A model generated the notes under the pieces. That model saw nothing but the letters and a program-made list of their open reading frames with translations, was not told the origin of the DNA and did no database searches. This document shows, in pieces, positions 1-13,800 of a DNA stretch of 64,000 nt (positions within the stretch are counted from its first letter, which is position 1; each line of letters starts with the position of its first letter). The position numbers and the translations under genes were made by a program. Origin of the DNA: Cristatella mucedo (Eukaryota; Bryozoa; Phylactolaemata; Cristatellidae); assembly GCA_009760855.2 (NCBI GenBank), contig WPIO01000017.1, positions 560,001-624,000 on the forward strand, written 5' to 3'.

Positions 1-650
1 GTCCCAATGAGGCCTACATAGCCGATAGAACAGGTCTGCTTTATACTGCTCAACCGAATGATTCATTAGCTACAAACATGCAAAATACTAGTTATAAAAA
101 CGCATCAGTAACAGATACATAGACACTCGTTTGCCAAGCCTTGGGAATTTAATGGACTTGAAATAGAAATTGTACCAACTCTGTATTATGGTAAGAGAAA
201 TGAATGCGTAATTTCTGGAATTTACAAAATTTGCAAATGGGTAGGAAATGAAACCATGTCTCCAAAAAAGTGCTGCTGCTTGCTAACTGTGTAGCTCAAT
301 CTCATTTTGACAGCTAAATGCATATATCTGAATTTTCTTCTTCCTATCACAACACCTTCCCACACATGTCAGCAATCCTTCATCAGCACTAGTAACATGC
401 TGTTTTTTCAGGTATAATCAATCAAAGGGACTAAGTAGAATTAATAAATTTCCAAATGTAATTAGCCATTACAAACTACTGGCATGCTTGATAAACGCTC
501 TGTGAGAATATTTATTTTAAATGATAAGTAGAATAAATAAATATGCTTATCCTACTTGTAACTTGTTCCATAATTTATGTTTAGTATTTTGGAGCTTAGT
601 AAACTTTGATGAGCCCTCTACATGTATTTTATGAATGTATACATGTTATA
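1..650. other. AT-rich non-coding sequence
   Basis: No frame, repeat family or splice-flanked exon was recognised. If AOAH-like copy 2 continues to the left this is intron. Confidence 0.5.
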
Positions 651-654
651 TATA

Positions 655-760
655 CTATAATTTATGACCGAGGTCGTGGGCTTGAGCCCCGTCGAAAATG
701 TGAAGCGAATAGAGATTAGGTTCTCCAATACAAACGAATTATGTCTATACATATGTGTGC
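655..760 (+). repeat. SINE A, partial (tRNA-derived)
   Basis: It begins GACCGAGGTCGTGGGCTTGA, a tRNA B-box-like segment, and continues with AATAGAGATTAGGTTCTCC, the body shared with other SINE A copies. The A-box half is missing. Confidence 0.5.
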
Positions 761-825
761 GTACATAAACAGTATACAATACTAGTATGGATCGAAGACC
801 AGTGTTTTATAATGCATGCATAGAA

Positions 826-992
826 ATAAATATAATTCATTTGTTCATTTTTATGGCACCCTAAAAGAGCTTAATCTCTATTCAGGGTATCACATATGCC
901 ACTGGGCTCAAACCCACGACCTCCGTCGTCAAATACATTCAGTGACCTTGGTCGGGGCAAGCACCTTAATCACTCGACCAAACCAGGGCATG
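826..992 (-). repeat. SINE A, near complete (tRNA-derived)
   Basis: On the minus strand it starts CTGGTTTGGTCGAGTGATTA, an A-box-like region resembling a class II tRNA head (Leu/Ser type). It then has GGTCGTGGGTTTGAGCCC as the B box and a body AGAGATTAAGCTCTTTTAGG. That body matches the 3' end of LINE A (AGAGATTGAGTTCTCTGAGG), so LINE A machinery is the likely mobiliser. Confidence 0.65.
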
Positions 993-997
993 AATAT

Positions 998-1195
998 ATA
1001 GATATATATATATATATATATATATAATTAATGTATATATATATATATATACCTGACATAGTTCATATACAGGTAGGCAAATACCTGCATATGCCAATAT
1101 AATATATACTGAATACCTCTTATACATGTATTTATTATAATATATATTTATAATATATATATATATATGTATAATATATATATATATGTATATAT

Positions 1196-1285
<90 letters not shown>

Positions 1286-1290
1286 TCGTA
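998..1290. repeat. (TA)n microsatellite
   Basis: Long TA runs are interrupted by short TAATAT and GTATAT variants; the cleanest run is about 1205-1282. It is a likely spot for assembly length error. Confidence 0.9.
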
Positions 1291-1424
1291 TATCTAGGTA
1301 TTAAAAACCAACAAACAACGAAGCATGTCCGGCCCTAAAATATACAAGGAGTCTTTCTAATTTAGCACATTCACATCAAAACTTCGTATATTATGCCGAG
1401 GTCTAAAAGGCAATAAAAAGGTAA

Positions 1425-1565
1425 CCTGATTTAGCAGCCTTGCTATATAGCAGCTGAAGAGACTTGCCGTGTATCACAACTGCTTGCACTGGGCCTGCAG
1501 CAGGACTCAAACCTATGACCTGGGTCTGAAGAGCTAGCACCTTACGCCTGGGCTAAGACCCGGGG
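1425..1565 (-). repeat. SINE B, diverged
   Basis: It matches the other SINE B copies in reverse orientation: AGCAGCC tail region, a central CACTGCAAGC-like stretch (here CAGTGCAAGCAGTT) and a B box diverged from GGTTCGAATCC. Confidence 0.5.
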
Positions 1566-2162
1566 GTAATTTCGAGCGCATTTATTTTTTGGGAGCTGAT
1601 ACCAAGTTACAGGCAAAAAATTAGTGACACAAAAAGAATTCACCAACGATGCAAACCATCAATAGAATAACTAAGAACACAAAGTCAGTAGACAGAAATG
1701 CTAAGGCCCTGCCTTGAATCTTACCAATAAAGTTGGTGGGGCTCTCGGTTAGGAGTGGGCACCACGCCCACTACTGTTGCAGTCTATCACATGTATCTCG
1801 CCTCAGAGCAGACGCTTTATCAATACTCTGGTTTGACCCAAGGGTCAATGTGCTCCCCATCGAGGACCAAGGTGCTCGAGCCTTTCGGCATATATGAAGC
1901 GCCTGGATGGAGATTCAGTTTTATTTGGGCTCTATACCAATGAATTTAATTCATTTATTTATCTAGAGGTAAATATGTCGATGTTCATAAAGCAGGATCA
2001 AACTCTAATGTTCATATATCACACCACTTCCAAAAATTGAACACGATTCCTTTTCATGTTGGTGGGATAGCTGCAAGCTTGTTGTTGAGGCTGAGTGCCA
2101 AGCAGCCTACGGTTTACTGCCAAAGTTCCACTAGCAGTAGGGCTAGTCATGCATATACTTAC
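1566..2162. other. Unassigned sequence, presumed intron of AOAH-like copy 2
   Basis: Minus-strand sequence at about 1745-1800 contains GACTGCAAC next to an Arg/Gly-rich frame, which recalls the DCN-D region expected in the next AOAH exon. The frame is broken by stops and the rest does not match. Nothing else was recognised. Confidence 0.3.
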
Positions 2163-2223
2163 TCCAACGGTGGAGAAAAGATCACTGTCAGAGTCATGAG
2201 CAGGCAGATGCTGCTTGAATGTG
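2163..2223 (-). CDS. AOAH: AOAH-like copy 2, exon 6: acidic segment before the lipase domain
   Basis: This exon of 61 bp lies between the acceptor ATCGTTGTAG and the donor GTTGGA|GTAAGT. It encodes [20 protein letters not shown], matching the family's P-x-x-D-x-D-S-D-x-[FY]-S-x-[VL] stretch just before the calcium-binding WRG-x-DCN-D region. It ends in phase 0. A following exon should start with that region; I could not find it between here and the left edge. Confidence 0.75.
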
Positions 2224-5200
2224 CTACAACGATAATTAAAATAAAAGCGCGGCACCGAAAACTATGCAGCCTAATGATTGTGCTATCTATTAGATATTCC
2301 ATATTACCTGTTTAAAATGTTGCAGACTACATTTACTCCAGGTATGTTACAAAGGTGTAAGGCTTTGACGTCTTCAATGCCGAACTAAAGAAACAGAGAA
2401 GCAATCTTAACAGAAGTCAAACTTTATAAAGTCTAGCGATATTCCGAAACAAGGGGAAGGTACCGTGTGGGTGAATTGCATGTAACACCTTTACCATTAG
2501 TTGCCCATATCGATGTACTGTATCGATGTATCGAGTCAACAGCTGAGCAAGGGGCTAAACAAAACAGCAGTTAGGTGGCTTTCTTTATGTGCCGAAAAAA
2601 TGAGTTCAACTTTAAAAGCCAATGACCGAACCTGCATTAATTGTCTCCTATAGTGGTCCGAGAAGAAAACCTTACCCACAGAGCAGTGGTTCTCAACCTC
2701 CCTAATGCCGTGACCGTTTAGCTCTGCAGGTCCTAGACTGTAGAACTCGCTTCCACAATTCTTACGCAACGACAACTACTCTCCTGCTGCCGACTATGGC
2801 TCATAAATTCCAGCGGTCCTGAGCTGCTACTTCCACGCTACTCACTTCCTCAACTGCTCTCCGGACTCTGCTATGCTTCACACTTTCTCTTTGTTTCGTG
2901 AGAGGAAGTCTGTTGGCTACCGAATGCGTACCGAAAGCCGCTTAGGCTGTGAGTGCACTATACAAAACTCTCCTGCATAACACCCACATGGTCTATATGA
3001 CTTTGTGGAGTTACAGACGGAGATGCAGATTATTGATGTGAATGGGCTAAGATCATCCGAGGTACCTCTGAAATATGGGGTACCTCAGGGCTCCGTGCTA
3101 GGTCCGGTTCTTTTCACGTTTTATACTCTCCCTCTTGCTGATGTGATTGCCAAGCACAATCTAGGCATTCACTTCTATGCGGATGACACTCAGTTGTACC
3201 TTTGCTTTGATCCCTCCCAGCCTTCGAGCACCTCGAATTCTCTTAACTCACTTGCTGCATGTATTGATGACTTCCGCACGTGGATGGCAGCAAATTTTCT
3301 AAAACCAAACGATGATAAAACTAACTTACAAGATATGGGAAAACCCAGTGTGGTTCAGATATTGGAAAGGCTGCCGCTCAAAATTGGCTCTGCCTGCATA
3401 TCTCTTATTGAATCAGCTCAAAATATAGGTGTCATGTTCCCAAGTGACCTCTTGTTAGACGACGACATCAGCTTCACAATCAAGTCTGCCTACTTTCAGC
3501 TACATAACATTGCTAAAATTCGTGCTTTTTTAGATAACAATACCACGTCTATGTTGGTCCATGCATTTGTGACATCACGTCTTGACTTCTGTAGCTCACT
3601 GTTTGCTGGCCTACCGGCATGTGCAATCAGGCGATTACAGATGGTGCAAAACTCTGTAGCTAGGATTGTCTGTCGTGAGCGGTGCAGTTGCCACATCACA
3701 CCCCTTCTCGCCGACCTGCACTGGCTACTAGTCAAGCAACGGATCAACTTCAAGGTCTTGTCGCTCACTTTTAGGTCACTTCATTCTTTGGCTCCAGCCT
3801 ATCTCTCAAATCTACTCCCCCACCAGGCCAAGCATCGTACCACCCGCTTCTCGGAATCCAACAGTTTACCAATACCTCGTACAAACCTCAAATCCTTTGG
3901 AGACCGTGCATTTAGTTCGTATGGTCCCAAAGCCTGGAACTCACTCCCGGCTTGCATTAGAACATCCCCTGACTTGACCACATTTAAAAAAAACTTAAAA
4001 ACACACCTATTTAGGACAGCATTTAGTGGCTCCCTGTAATTCGTCCTTTGTATGCTTATGCATGCTGACACTGTGCATGCTGCCACTAACCACATTTGCA
4101 TGCTGATCCTGTGCATGTCACCCCTAACCATGTTATTCATGTTTATTAAGCATGATATTAATCACCATTCAATCGCGCTTACCTTTGCAGCAAATCTGGA
4201 GCGCCTAGAAAGAGATTGAGTTCTCTGAGGGCGATTTATCAAGTGCATTATTACTATTATTATTATTATTATTATTATAACAAGCCAAAAAAATAAAATA
4301 AAGATTAATTCAGGGAGCATGAAGGGACAGAGAACCAATCTAATAATACATTTATATAGCCCCATTAAAAAACTAGATCTCTTTCTAGGCACTTTACATA
4401 TGCTGTCCAAGGAAGCTTGATCAAATGGTTAGTGGCAACATCGACATGTCAACAAGCACACCATGAAAAAAGTGATTACTTAAGAGATGCAAGGTCGTTG
4501 CAGGCAATGACCGTAGCTGCAAGCAAGTTCCAAACTTTCGGTGCCATTGAGCTGAAGGCTCGATCACTTTAACGTTTCAATTTAGTGCAAAGGGTGGTGA
4601 ATAGATGACTAGATGCTGAGAAAAAGGTCATACGAGAGCACTCTAGAGGAGTAAGGTGATCGAATAGGTGGGTTGGTGCAAGCAAGTGAAGTGACCTGCA
4701 AGCTAGATTGAGGATCCTGAAATCGATTCAATGCTTGATAGGAAGTCAGTGAAGTTCAGACAGAGGTGATGTAGTGCCGCCGCTGCACCTTAGCTGCAAC
4801 TGATCGCATTACACCAACCGGAAAGGGCTGAATATAACCTTTAGCTTACCCTTGCGAGACCGTTTTTGGCCACTTGCCTAATGCACCTGAAAAACTGTGC
4901 GATTCGGAGGCACCTAGGCTTAAGTCCATACAAAGCACTAGCACCGGTGGGCTGACGAAGCAGAGAGCCCGCAAAGGCTGCTGCATGCACCAAGGTGATA
5001 TAGTGCAGGCGTGTACGTCGAGCGATGCGGTCCACTGTAATAACTGCCTTGCTATGACGTGGAAATGCAATGGACCAGAGCAGGCAGCCCCCCATTAGAG
5101 ACTCGTCGAGCAGCAGAGCCCCATCAGTTGCAGATTACCTTGCGCAGGTGCAGTCCGAATTTCTTGGAGTGCTCGCGAAGTCTAGAAGAAGTAAAGTCGC

Positions 5201-8200
5201 TCTGAAAAATAAATTCACGGGTGATGTAAATGTAACAAAAATTCACAGACACTGTGCAGAAGACAGGATCAGCCAGAAAGCCTGCACATAGATTACCGAG
5301 AGCAGGCTCCACGGTTGTATATAAATTCACTTATGTCATAGATTAGCTTGGGCCGAAGAACAGCTGTTCGTAGTTCCAACACACCTGCCGTGGTCAGCCT
5401 TTCATGTCTAATCGGCTAAGCAGGCAAATATGTGCACACACACTTACATACACACACACACACACGCGCGCACACACAAACACGCACACGAGCACAAAAC
5501 ACACACACAACACACGGCTGGCACCTAGCACTTTCACACACCGTTTGAAATCGACGACATAGATTCTCACAAGCCACCACTCTCAGCCATGTCGCTGATC
5601 GTCATACGCAAGACACCAGTGTCAGTTGCTCGAGAGGTGACCTACAGCAGCTGGGTGCGATGTAGAGTATTGCTCACACAACAGCGATCCTACAAGTTGC
5701 AGTGCATGCCCAATCCTTGCACGACTTGACCAGCTAGACCTAGCATGGCGACATGAAAATGCAACGGCCTCCACTTAAGTAAGCTAATCATTTCCTTTCC
5801 AATGTAAGTTAAGTGCTAACAAGAGATTTATAAGTCGATTTAGTAATGAGGCATTTGCAGGGCAATCTTAGGGTGCTCTGTAAATGTCTCATTAATGCAC
5901 ATCAGGCTTTAGCATATCCTGGCTCTGCAGCCGATCCAGTGGTCAATGGTACCATGCATTTGGTGAAAAAACTGCTACTGCTTTTTGCCCAGGTTAGACG
6001 ACGGAGGCGTCTATCATCCATCGCTTTGATGACCGTTGGCAGGATACCCCTGGCAAATCAGCCACAGGATCGAAGACGAGAAACATGGAAGGTGCCTCCG
6101 TATTTCGTTGCCAGACCCGGGAGGATGTATGTCGGGTATATGTGATGCAAACGCGGTGACAATCGTAAAGAGTTGCAGTGGACGCAAGCACGTAAGCAAG
6201 TGCTAGCTTCCATGTTCAATGGCCAGACACAATTGGGTATGTATTTTGCATGTACAGCCAGTCCATCGGCTAGCTGCAGGGGCATCGGCAGTCTCGGCAG
6301 AGCATTGCAGTGCTGCACAAATGCCCCACACACTCCTGCCTGCCATAGCAGAGCTGTGCACTACACTGCTACCGGCAGCATACTTGGATTAAGAGATCAG
6401 CTCCAGTATCAGGCAGGTCTACAAAAGCAAGCAAGCCACCAAGCCGGTTGCAGTTTAGGTAACCTACAAGAGTCAGGCTGACATCTAAAGAAAGGTATCG
6501 ATTTGACAGTCGTGGCTTGAAGCCACACGGCCACTGTGAGCCAACAGATAGAGAGCTGTTACAGTCTCAGGCATAAAATGCGCACAAAACCAAGCAACTC
6601 GTGTTCGGATGGACTCAGCAATGGTAAGTAGCACCTGGTACAGCCGAACCCAGCACTGAGTACTTGCTAAACGAGATAGCATTCAAAGAACGAAAATGGA
6701 ATCAATAAAAGCAATAGTACGAATGTCGGCAAACTCCAGCCTTTAAGCCAGACACGGCCTAGATAGTACTCCAGCCCGGCCTAATGTAATGTAATGTAAT
6801 GTGTCTCTGTCTGTAACTCCACAAAGTCATAAAGACTATGTGGGTGTTAAGCAGGAGAGTTTTGCATAGTGCACTCACAGCCTAAGCAGCTTTCGGTGCG
6901 CATTCGGTAGCCAACAGACTTCCTCTCACAAACTTCCTCAACAAAGAGAAAGTGGGAAGCATAGCAGAGTCCGGAGAGCAGTTGAGGAAGTGAATAGCGT
7001 GGAAGTAGCAGCTCAGGACCGCTGGAAAGAATGAGCTATAGTCGGCAGTAGGAGAGTAGTTGTCGTTGCATCAGAATCGTGGAAGCAAGTTCCACAGTCT
7101 CGGACCTGCAGAGCTAAAGCTTCTGTCGCCAACGGTCTTCAAGCGGAGGAATGGAACAGCTAATTTATTGTCTATACATGACCTGAGGGCATGAAGAGGC
7201 TGAAACTGGTGCAGCAATTCAGCTAGGTACAGAGGAGCCAAGCCGTGGCGGGCGTTGCGGGTCAGCGTAAGAACTTTGCTCAGTATCCATTGCTCAACCT
7301 GCATCCATCTTTGCTCTTTTAGCAAAGGAGACACGTGCTCAGACCACTGGGACTTGAAGACTAGCCTTGCAGCCATATTCATAGTCAGCTGCAGTGGCCT
7401 AGTTGGCTTTCTTTGGTAGCCCAGCCAAAAGGGAATTACAATAATCAAGCCGAGACAGAACTAAGAAGCTAGTTAAATTTTTTGCAAGCCACTGTGGAAC
7501 ACAGCTCCTAATCTTGGATAGGGATCAGACGTGATGGCTAGTTGTAATGCCCCTTAACTATTTATTGTTGGTTCCGGCCTAACTGAATTTTTTTCCCCTT
7601 CATAAATGCTGGTTTCAGCTCAAGCTGTTCCCTGTTAATTTTTAGCGCTTATGTCACAGTTGTGTAAAACCGAAGCAGCTGACGGGCGGGGGGGGGGGGG
7701 GAGGAAAGATATATGTCTATCACTATAATTGCCGTTGGCGTCTGTGCGTCTGTTGGGGACAGCTTGTTTGTTCGTCTGGCTATGCCAACTGCACATGCCT
7801 GGTAGAGTAAAAACAAAATACTTGCTGATTTAACAACCTCTTTTGTATAGCGGCAGAATAGCCTTTACGACTATTACCAATCACCACTTGCAGCAGCGAT
7901 TAAGAATCACCCACCTCAGGATTCGAACCCACGCCCTAGGTCCCGAGGTCGTGAAAAGCAACCACCTCACCCAGTGTGCCATCGCGGCTCACAAGTGGGC
8001 GTGGTTTCTTCTGGCCTACTGCGCCTTCTTGACCTCCTGAAATGACCTAGTAGTCAAAAAAGTTGGCCGAGCCCTCTGCAACCTCCTTTCCCTGTCTTCC
8101 AGTCCCCCCCCCCCTGTGGCCCAGCCCCTCATGCTGCACACAAGAAACTTTCAAGCAGATGACCAATCAATGGTTGGCCTTATTAGTGGAGCTTTGTGTA

Positions 8201-10784
8201 CTTCGATGCAGTACTGGCATCATTAGATGACCACGTGTCGGGTGAGCCTTGCAGTACTAAAATGAGAAAATGCTTCTTTGCTAAGGGTAACAAGAGTGGA
8301 AGACAAAGGGTGGAATGGGGTAGGAAAGGAAAGAAAATGCCTCAGGTCACATGTCCTACTCGGTGCAGCTGGCCGGTTGGAAATGTCCAGACAATTCACT
8401 CAGAGCCCAGGCTGCACGGCAGGTCCCCTAATCTGCTTATGCATTCTGGCTGCAATCGCTGTTGCAGTCATCCCTGCATCCACCAATACCGGCATCCATA
8501 AATCTGTCGTCAAATGCCGAAGGCTAGGGAACCATTGAAATACATAGCTCAGCTAACAAGACTTGTGCAGTACAAAGCCAAATAAGAACAGTTTGGCACT
8601 TACCGGCTTAACTGTTTTATACAGCCTGCACTGGGGCTGGTCAACGTCGATGTGGCAGAAATTCAATGTCGAACAAACAAAGTCTGCATTCAGCTCCTCG
8701 GCCAGCCTGAAATTCAAGAAAGAATCGTGTGTTGTACTACTAGTCAGTGTCTGTGCTGGTGGCAGTTCTATTCAACCACACAGTGCCAGGCCCACAAGAC
8801 TAGAGCCACTATCCATAGTAGTGCACCATTCTCAGTGCACTCCTTCCTTATAAGGATTTAAGCTTGTATTATGCTGCTGCACCCTAATGCTATCAACTGC
8901 GTTCAAAAAATATTGGCGATTGTGCGATCAGGCAAAATTAAACAGATTTCAACCATTCTTTTTATCTTGCCTTAAAATTGCTTAATAATCTAGCCGATTT
9001 CTTAAGTATATTCCATCTGTGTGCCTCATTCCAGTATAACCACTTAGCATTGCCGAAACTCGTCTTTTTAATGCTTATCTGAATAAAGGGGCAGCTACCA
9101 AATGATTCAAATCGACCACCTTCGACCAATACTTAAAAGCTTGGATCGGATTCAGAAGTCCACGCAGACTGTAGCCAGCCTTCCCTTTTATGCAAGATTC
9201 TCCAAAAGATGGTCGTTAAGCAGCCTATGGACGACATTGACAAGAATGAAGTATCAGAACTAGTCGGTAGTCGAGCAAAATCACTGAAACTGTCCTCCAT
9301 ATGACCAACGACATTCTTACTACCAATGATGACAGTGATGCCACAGCCCTGCTCCGGCTCGATCTATCAGCTGCCTTTGACACTACTTACACGATATGGT
9401 ACTTGTAAGATTGAAAACAGCGATTTGTAGGGCAGATTAGGCTATGGCATAGTTTAAATCGTAGTTTCTGAACATGTTCACTTCGTATCGTGTGGTGGTA
9501 ACGGTTCGTATCGTGTATTGTATTTAGCATACTGATCAGATGAGGAGTTCCTCAAGGTTTTACTCTCGGGTCACTGCTACTCTCCATTTATACCGAGCCT
9601 CTTTGACAAATGATTTGGGCCAATAAAATCAGCTGTCACCACTACTCTGACACTATCCAGCTGGACTCGTCAATCAAACCATCGGAATCAGCTGCAGCTA
9701 CTGATCAAATGAATATTCGATCTAGGTAATTTTTCTTTTGCTAAACAGGGATAAAATTGAACTACTACTAATCGTACACCCTAAACTAACAGATGGACTA
9801 GTAAACTTGGCTCTTCTAATTGGTGGTGCTGTCGTGCTAGAGTGTGCTAGAAAGTTAGGTGTCCTCTTTGATGACTATCTTGATATTTAAAAATTCCGTT
9901 TCAGAAGACTGCTGCTACAGCCTTCCACATTACGGGCTGCCAACCATAGTGGCTGGCTAAAGATCTTACCAGCTCCCTGGTTCTGTCTAGACTCGACTAT
10001 GGCATATCTCTTTCGGCTAAGCTATCGTAAAAAAAGCCAAAAAGGCCTCACCAGCTGATAATGAATTATAATGCAATCTAGCTAAAAGAAAATACCCGTT
10101 ACTGGTCATGTGCCTCCTTTGCTGACGAACTTGCGATGGTTGCCAATTGATGAACAGATATGGAAGTAATTTCTTCATCTACTCAACCAGCAATTGCAAT
10201 CGGCATGAACGTGGGACTTTCTGGCAACCGACATATCTTCCTCGGTATTAATGTTGCTCACTCGGCACCCACACCGAATATTGCTAGAGAAGGCAATGCA
10301 TACACAGAACTTCTGCTGCATTTCACTGAGCCGCTAGAGCGGGATACAACGGCTCTCAGTGACCTCATCTTTAAAAGTCACCTCACTATCCCACACGGTT
10401 ATCTGAAAAGTGCTGATGACAGGTCTTTCTGACTAGTAGGCTCCAAAAGATGATAATGACATGATATTATACACCGAGGCTTCATGTACACTACTGGCTC
10501 AGTCAGTTTTGCTCCTTCAAATCCTCCTCTCTTTTCATGTTGTCTCTCACTCAGATTAATGCTGGGATTTACTGAAGTGCTCCTCTTTCCTAAGGCTACA
10601 CTGGATGTTCAAGATTGCCACACGAGCCGCACTAAATGCTGCATCTAGACAGCGTATGTTGAGAGTAGAGTCGCCCAGGAACTTAATGCCACGTCGTCGG
10701 TTGAGGCGATCAAAGGGGTACCTTAAGCCGGAAGGAAAGATTGGGTGTGCGTAGAGAGAAAGAGAGACAGACAGACAAACAGAG

Positions 10785-10851
<67 letters not shown>

Positions 10852-13800
10852 ATATGTGTGTGTGTATGCGTGTGCGTGCGTGAGCGTGTGAGTGTGCGTG
10901 CGTGAGGGGAGAGGGGAGAGAGAGAGAAAGAGAGAGTGAGAGATCTTTCTCTCTTTTCAGGTCTGAAGCAGCCAATTAATCAGAATAAGTCACGACCAAG
11001 GCACAAATGCTGCCTTGTGTGATAACACCAGTATTTAAAACAATAAAAACATAGATTCCAGTAATTCCTACAGAAAATTAACTGTAGATTTATGCCGACT
11101 ACGCTTCTAATAACTATGCATGGTGTTAGCTGACTGTTAGCAGACTGTTACAAGACGGTTCCATAATGGGGTGTGGGTCTGATCAAATTTCCAGCTATCA
11201 TACAGTGCAATGAGCCGTTTGTGTGGAATACAGGTTCCCTAGTTGGACATGCTGCAATACATAACGCCCCAGATAAACTGAATTTCCAGCATAAAATGCA
11301 CGGCCGATACTACAAGTGGTCACTCACATTAACGTTTTCAATCACAGGCTACTAAAACTGACTGCTAACATTTTGGATGCAAAATAATCGTTCCTTGCAA
11401 GTAGATGACATAGGAGGAACACATGTATATTAATAAGTGGAGGGAGGCGGCATAACTTATATTATTTCCCTGCCACTAGGGAAGCTACATCATCGCCAGC
11501 TCTGATATCTTTCTCATTGCCAGGTAAGGATGGATGTCATTGTGGCTTAGTGAAGGTACGGATGGAGATACATTACATTACATTATATGTACCCATTACC
11601 AATCAATAGCAAAGATAATTCCTATTCCGAAAAGTTCAGACAGTGTACACGTGGCTAGTTCAAAGTAAGTTTAAGCTCGAGACAAATTACCAGCGACTTG
11701 ACTCCCAGTGCTCACGACTGTATGTGCATCTCAAAATCAAAGCCAGCAGGTAGAATACAAACGCCCAATATGGTAGCAAAGATTTGAGGAACGGCTATGT
11801 GCAGTGTGACCACAATGCTTAGGTGATGGTTGGTGCCATATCACCCAACGCGATTTCTTGGGTGTCTTCTGCAACCTCAGTGGCTCGAACTTTCCTTGTT
11901 TGGTGCAATCGACTGCAGATGACTACAAGAAGTGTCCCAGTTATAGCAGCAGTCCAGCAGTCAACTTCGAATTCAGGCTTCCTTACCTCTGCTTCCCCCC
12001 CTGAACCGGCCCCGTCAGAACTATTCTCCAATCAGGCAAGGCATCTTAACACCAGCTCATCTGACTCGAATCGTTAAGCTATGCCTCGAATTAACCTCGA
12101 ATCCTTTGAAGACATTGCCTCTAAATTGTATGCTCCCAAAGCCTGGAACTCACTCCAGACTGACGTAACGACATCCCCTGACTTAAAAACATTTAAAAAG
12201 AAGCAAAATATGAACCAGTTTCTGACAGCATTTGCAAGGTCCTTGTGACTATTGGTTTCAGTGTTTATGCATGCTGACACTGTGCATGTTACCAGTAGCA
12301 TATGATAATGTTTTATTTGCAGCATCTATAAAGTGCCCAGAAAGAGATTGAGAACAGCCAAAGCGGTTCTACTATGGTCAGTTAATTAATTTAAGAATCT
12401 TGATCGCTCTTGTCAACTCATACAGCCAAGTCACTTTTGGTCGAGCTCATCTTAAAAGTAAAATCGCTTTTAAAAGCATCGATTGCGGTAATAGTAATGA
12501 TAATGATGTATCATTTTATAGCACCCCAAGAGAAGTAAATCTCTGTTCACGGCTTTACAAGTCAATGCAAGAGAATCAAGGATGAAAGACATGCATTGAG
12601 AATCATAAATAATAAATAGAGGTTAGCTGATTTGACAGCCTCATTTATATCATGCCTAGACATGCAAGCAAATGAAAACAAGTAGCCTGCTTAGGCCAGC
12701 AGGCTAAAGAAAAAACAGACACATCGGGCTACTGGTTAATTTGACTAATTCCAGCAAAATGGGGCCTACTGGGTGACCATTTGATGCGATAGTTCCGGCT
12801 ATTCTCGACAACTAGGACTAAACCCAAACGTAAAGGTGCTCGCACTGCACGTCCTCTGTGTGTATTTGAAGTCTTGCAGGAGGAAATCCTTTATTTCCGC
12901 CTGTACATGGATAAAAGCCGTTAAGGCTCATCTAAAAATAATAACAAATTTGATATAACGCCCTCAGAGAACCTAATCTCTTTCTAGGAACTTTACATTT
13001 GCATTGCAATAGCAATGTAGCCATTGATTTATCCGGCATTTGAATCGTATAAACCACAGACAAGAAATTTGATGGCCAAAAAACCTCTTTGAAATCCGAC
13101 CAACATTTGAAAATGATAGCAGTCAAGGTACTAATTTTAAATTAGCTGAGATTTTTTGAAATTTTAGAATGCTTTTAGATATAGGAGCAGACGAGATTTC
13201 GTTCTCCCTCACTGCTTGTAGCAGAAAGTAAAGAATGTACAGCGTACGACAAGGATTCGTGAAACGATAACACCCAACCACTGGGCTAAGATACAGTGGC
13301 AATAGATCAACTAAAATAATTGGCAGGTTTTGCTTCTGCAGTTGACATGGTAAACATCTATATACTGGTACTCCAATGGAATCGCTAATCTTGAAGTTCA
13401 TATCGAATGCAGCAATGTCTACATGTATCAAAATGCATAAATATACATACATAGATATGTTATAGCAATGTAATGAGAGAAGAAAAATCTTAATTTGACT
13501 GAACTGAAATCTTCACTTATAAAATCATGGCCAAGTTTTTCAGAATATAATTGCACCAGCGCTGATGAGGGAAACCAAGAAAGCTCCCACCAATTCGGGA
13601 GTTTAACCTACGATTGATGACTCAGGAAGCTAACAATCCAGCAAAGACCTCACTATTTTAACTCTTAAGGATTTGCCGATCCGATGAGCAAAGTTATGAA
13701 TCCACCTTTCCATGCATAAATAAGAGGCAGAGCAGGATCGAACTGGCACAAAAAACTGGCCGATTCCGACAACTGATTGGGCCTCATTGAGAGCACTGCG

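Noticed and set aside
1745-1800. AOAH exon 7 suggested by minus-strand IDCNSSGRG
   Set aside because: The correct frame is closed by stops and lacks the WRG motif and a convincing acceptor.
8400-8540. AOAH calcium-binding exon suggested by minus-strand DDCNSDC
   Set aside because: The flanking residues do not match, a stop follows closely, and it lies upstream (in gene order) of where that exon is expected relative to exons 4 to 6.
10556-10975. 139-codon minus-strand frame rich in Ser, Leu, Thr and His
   Set aside because: It is the translation of (GT)n and (GA)n microsatellites.
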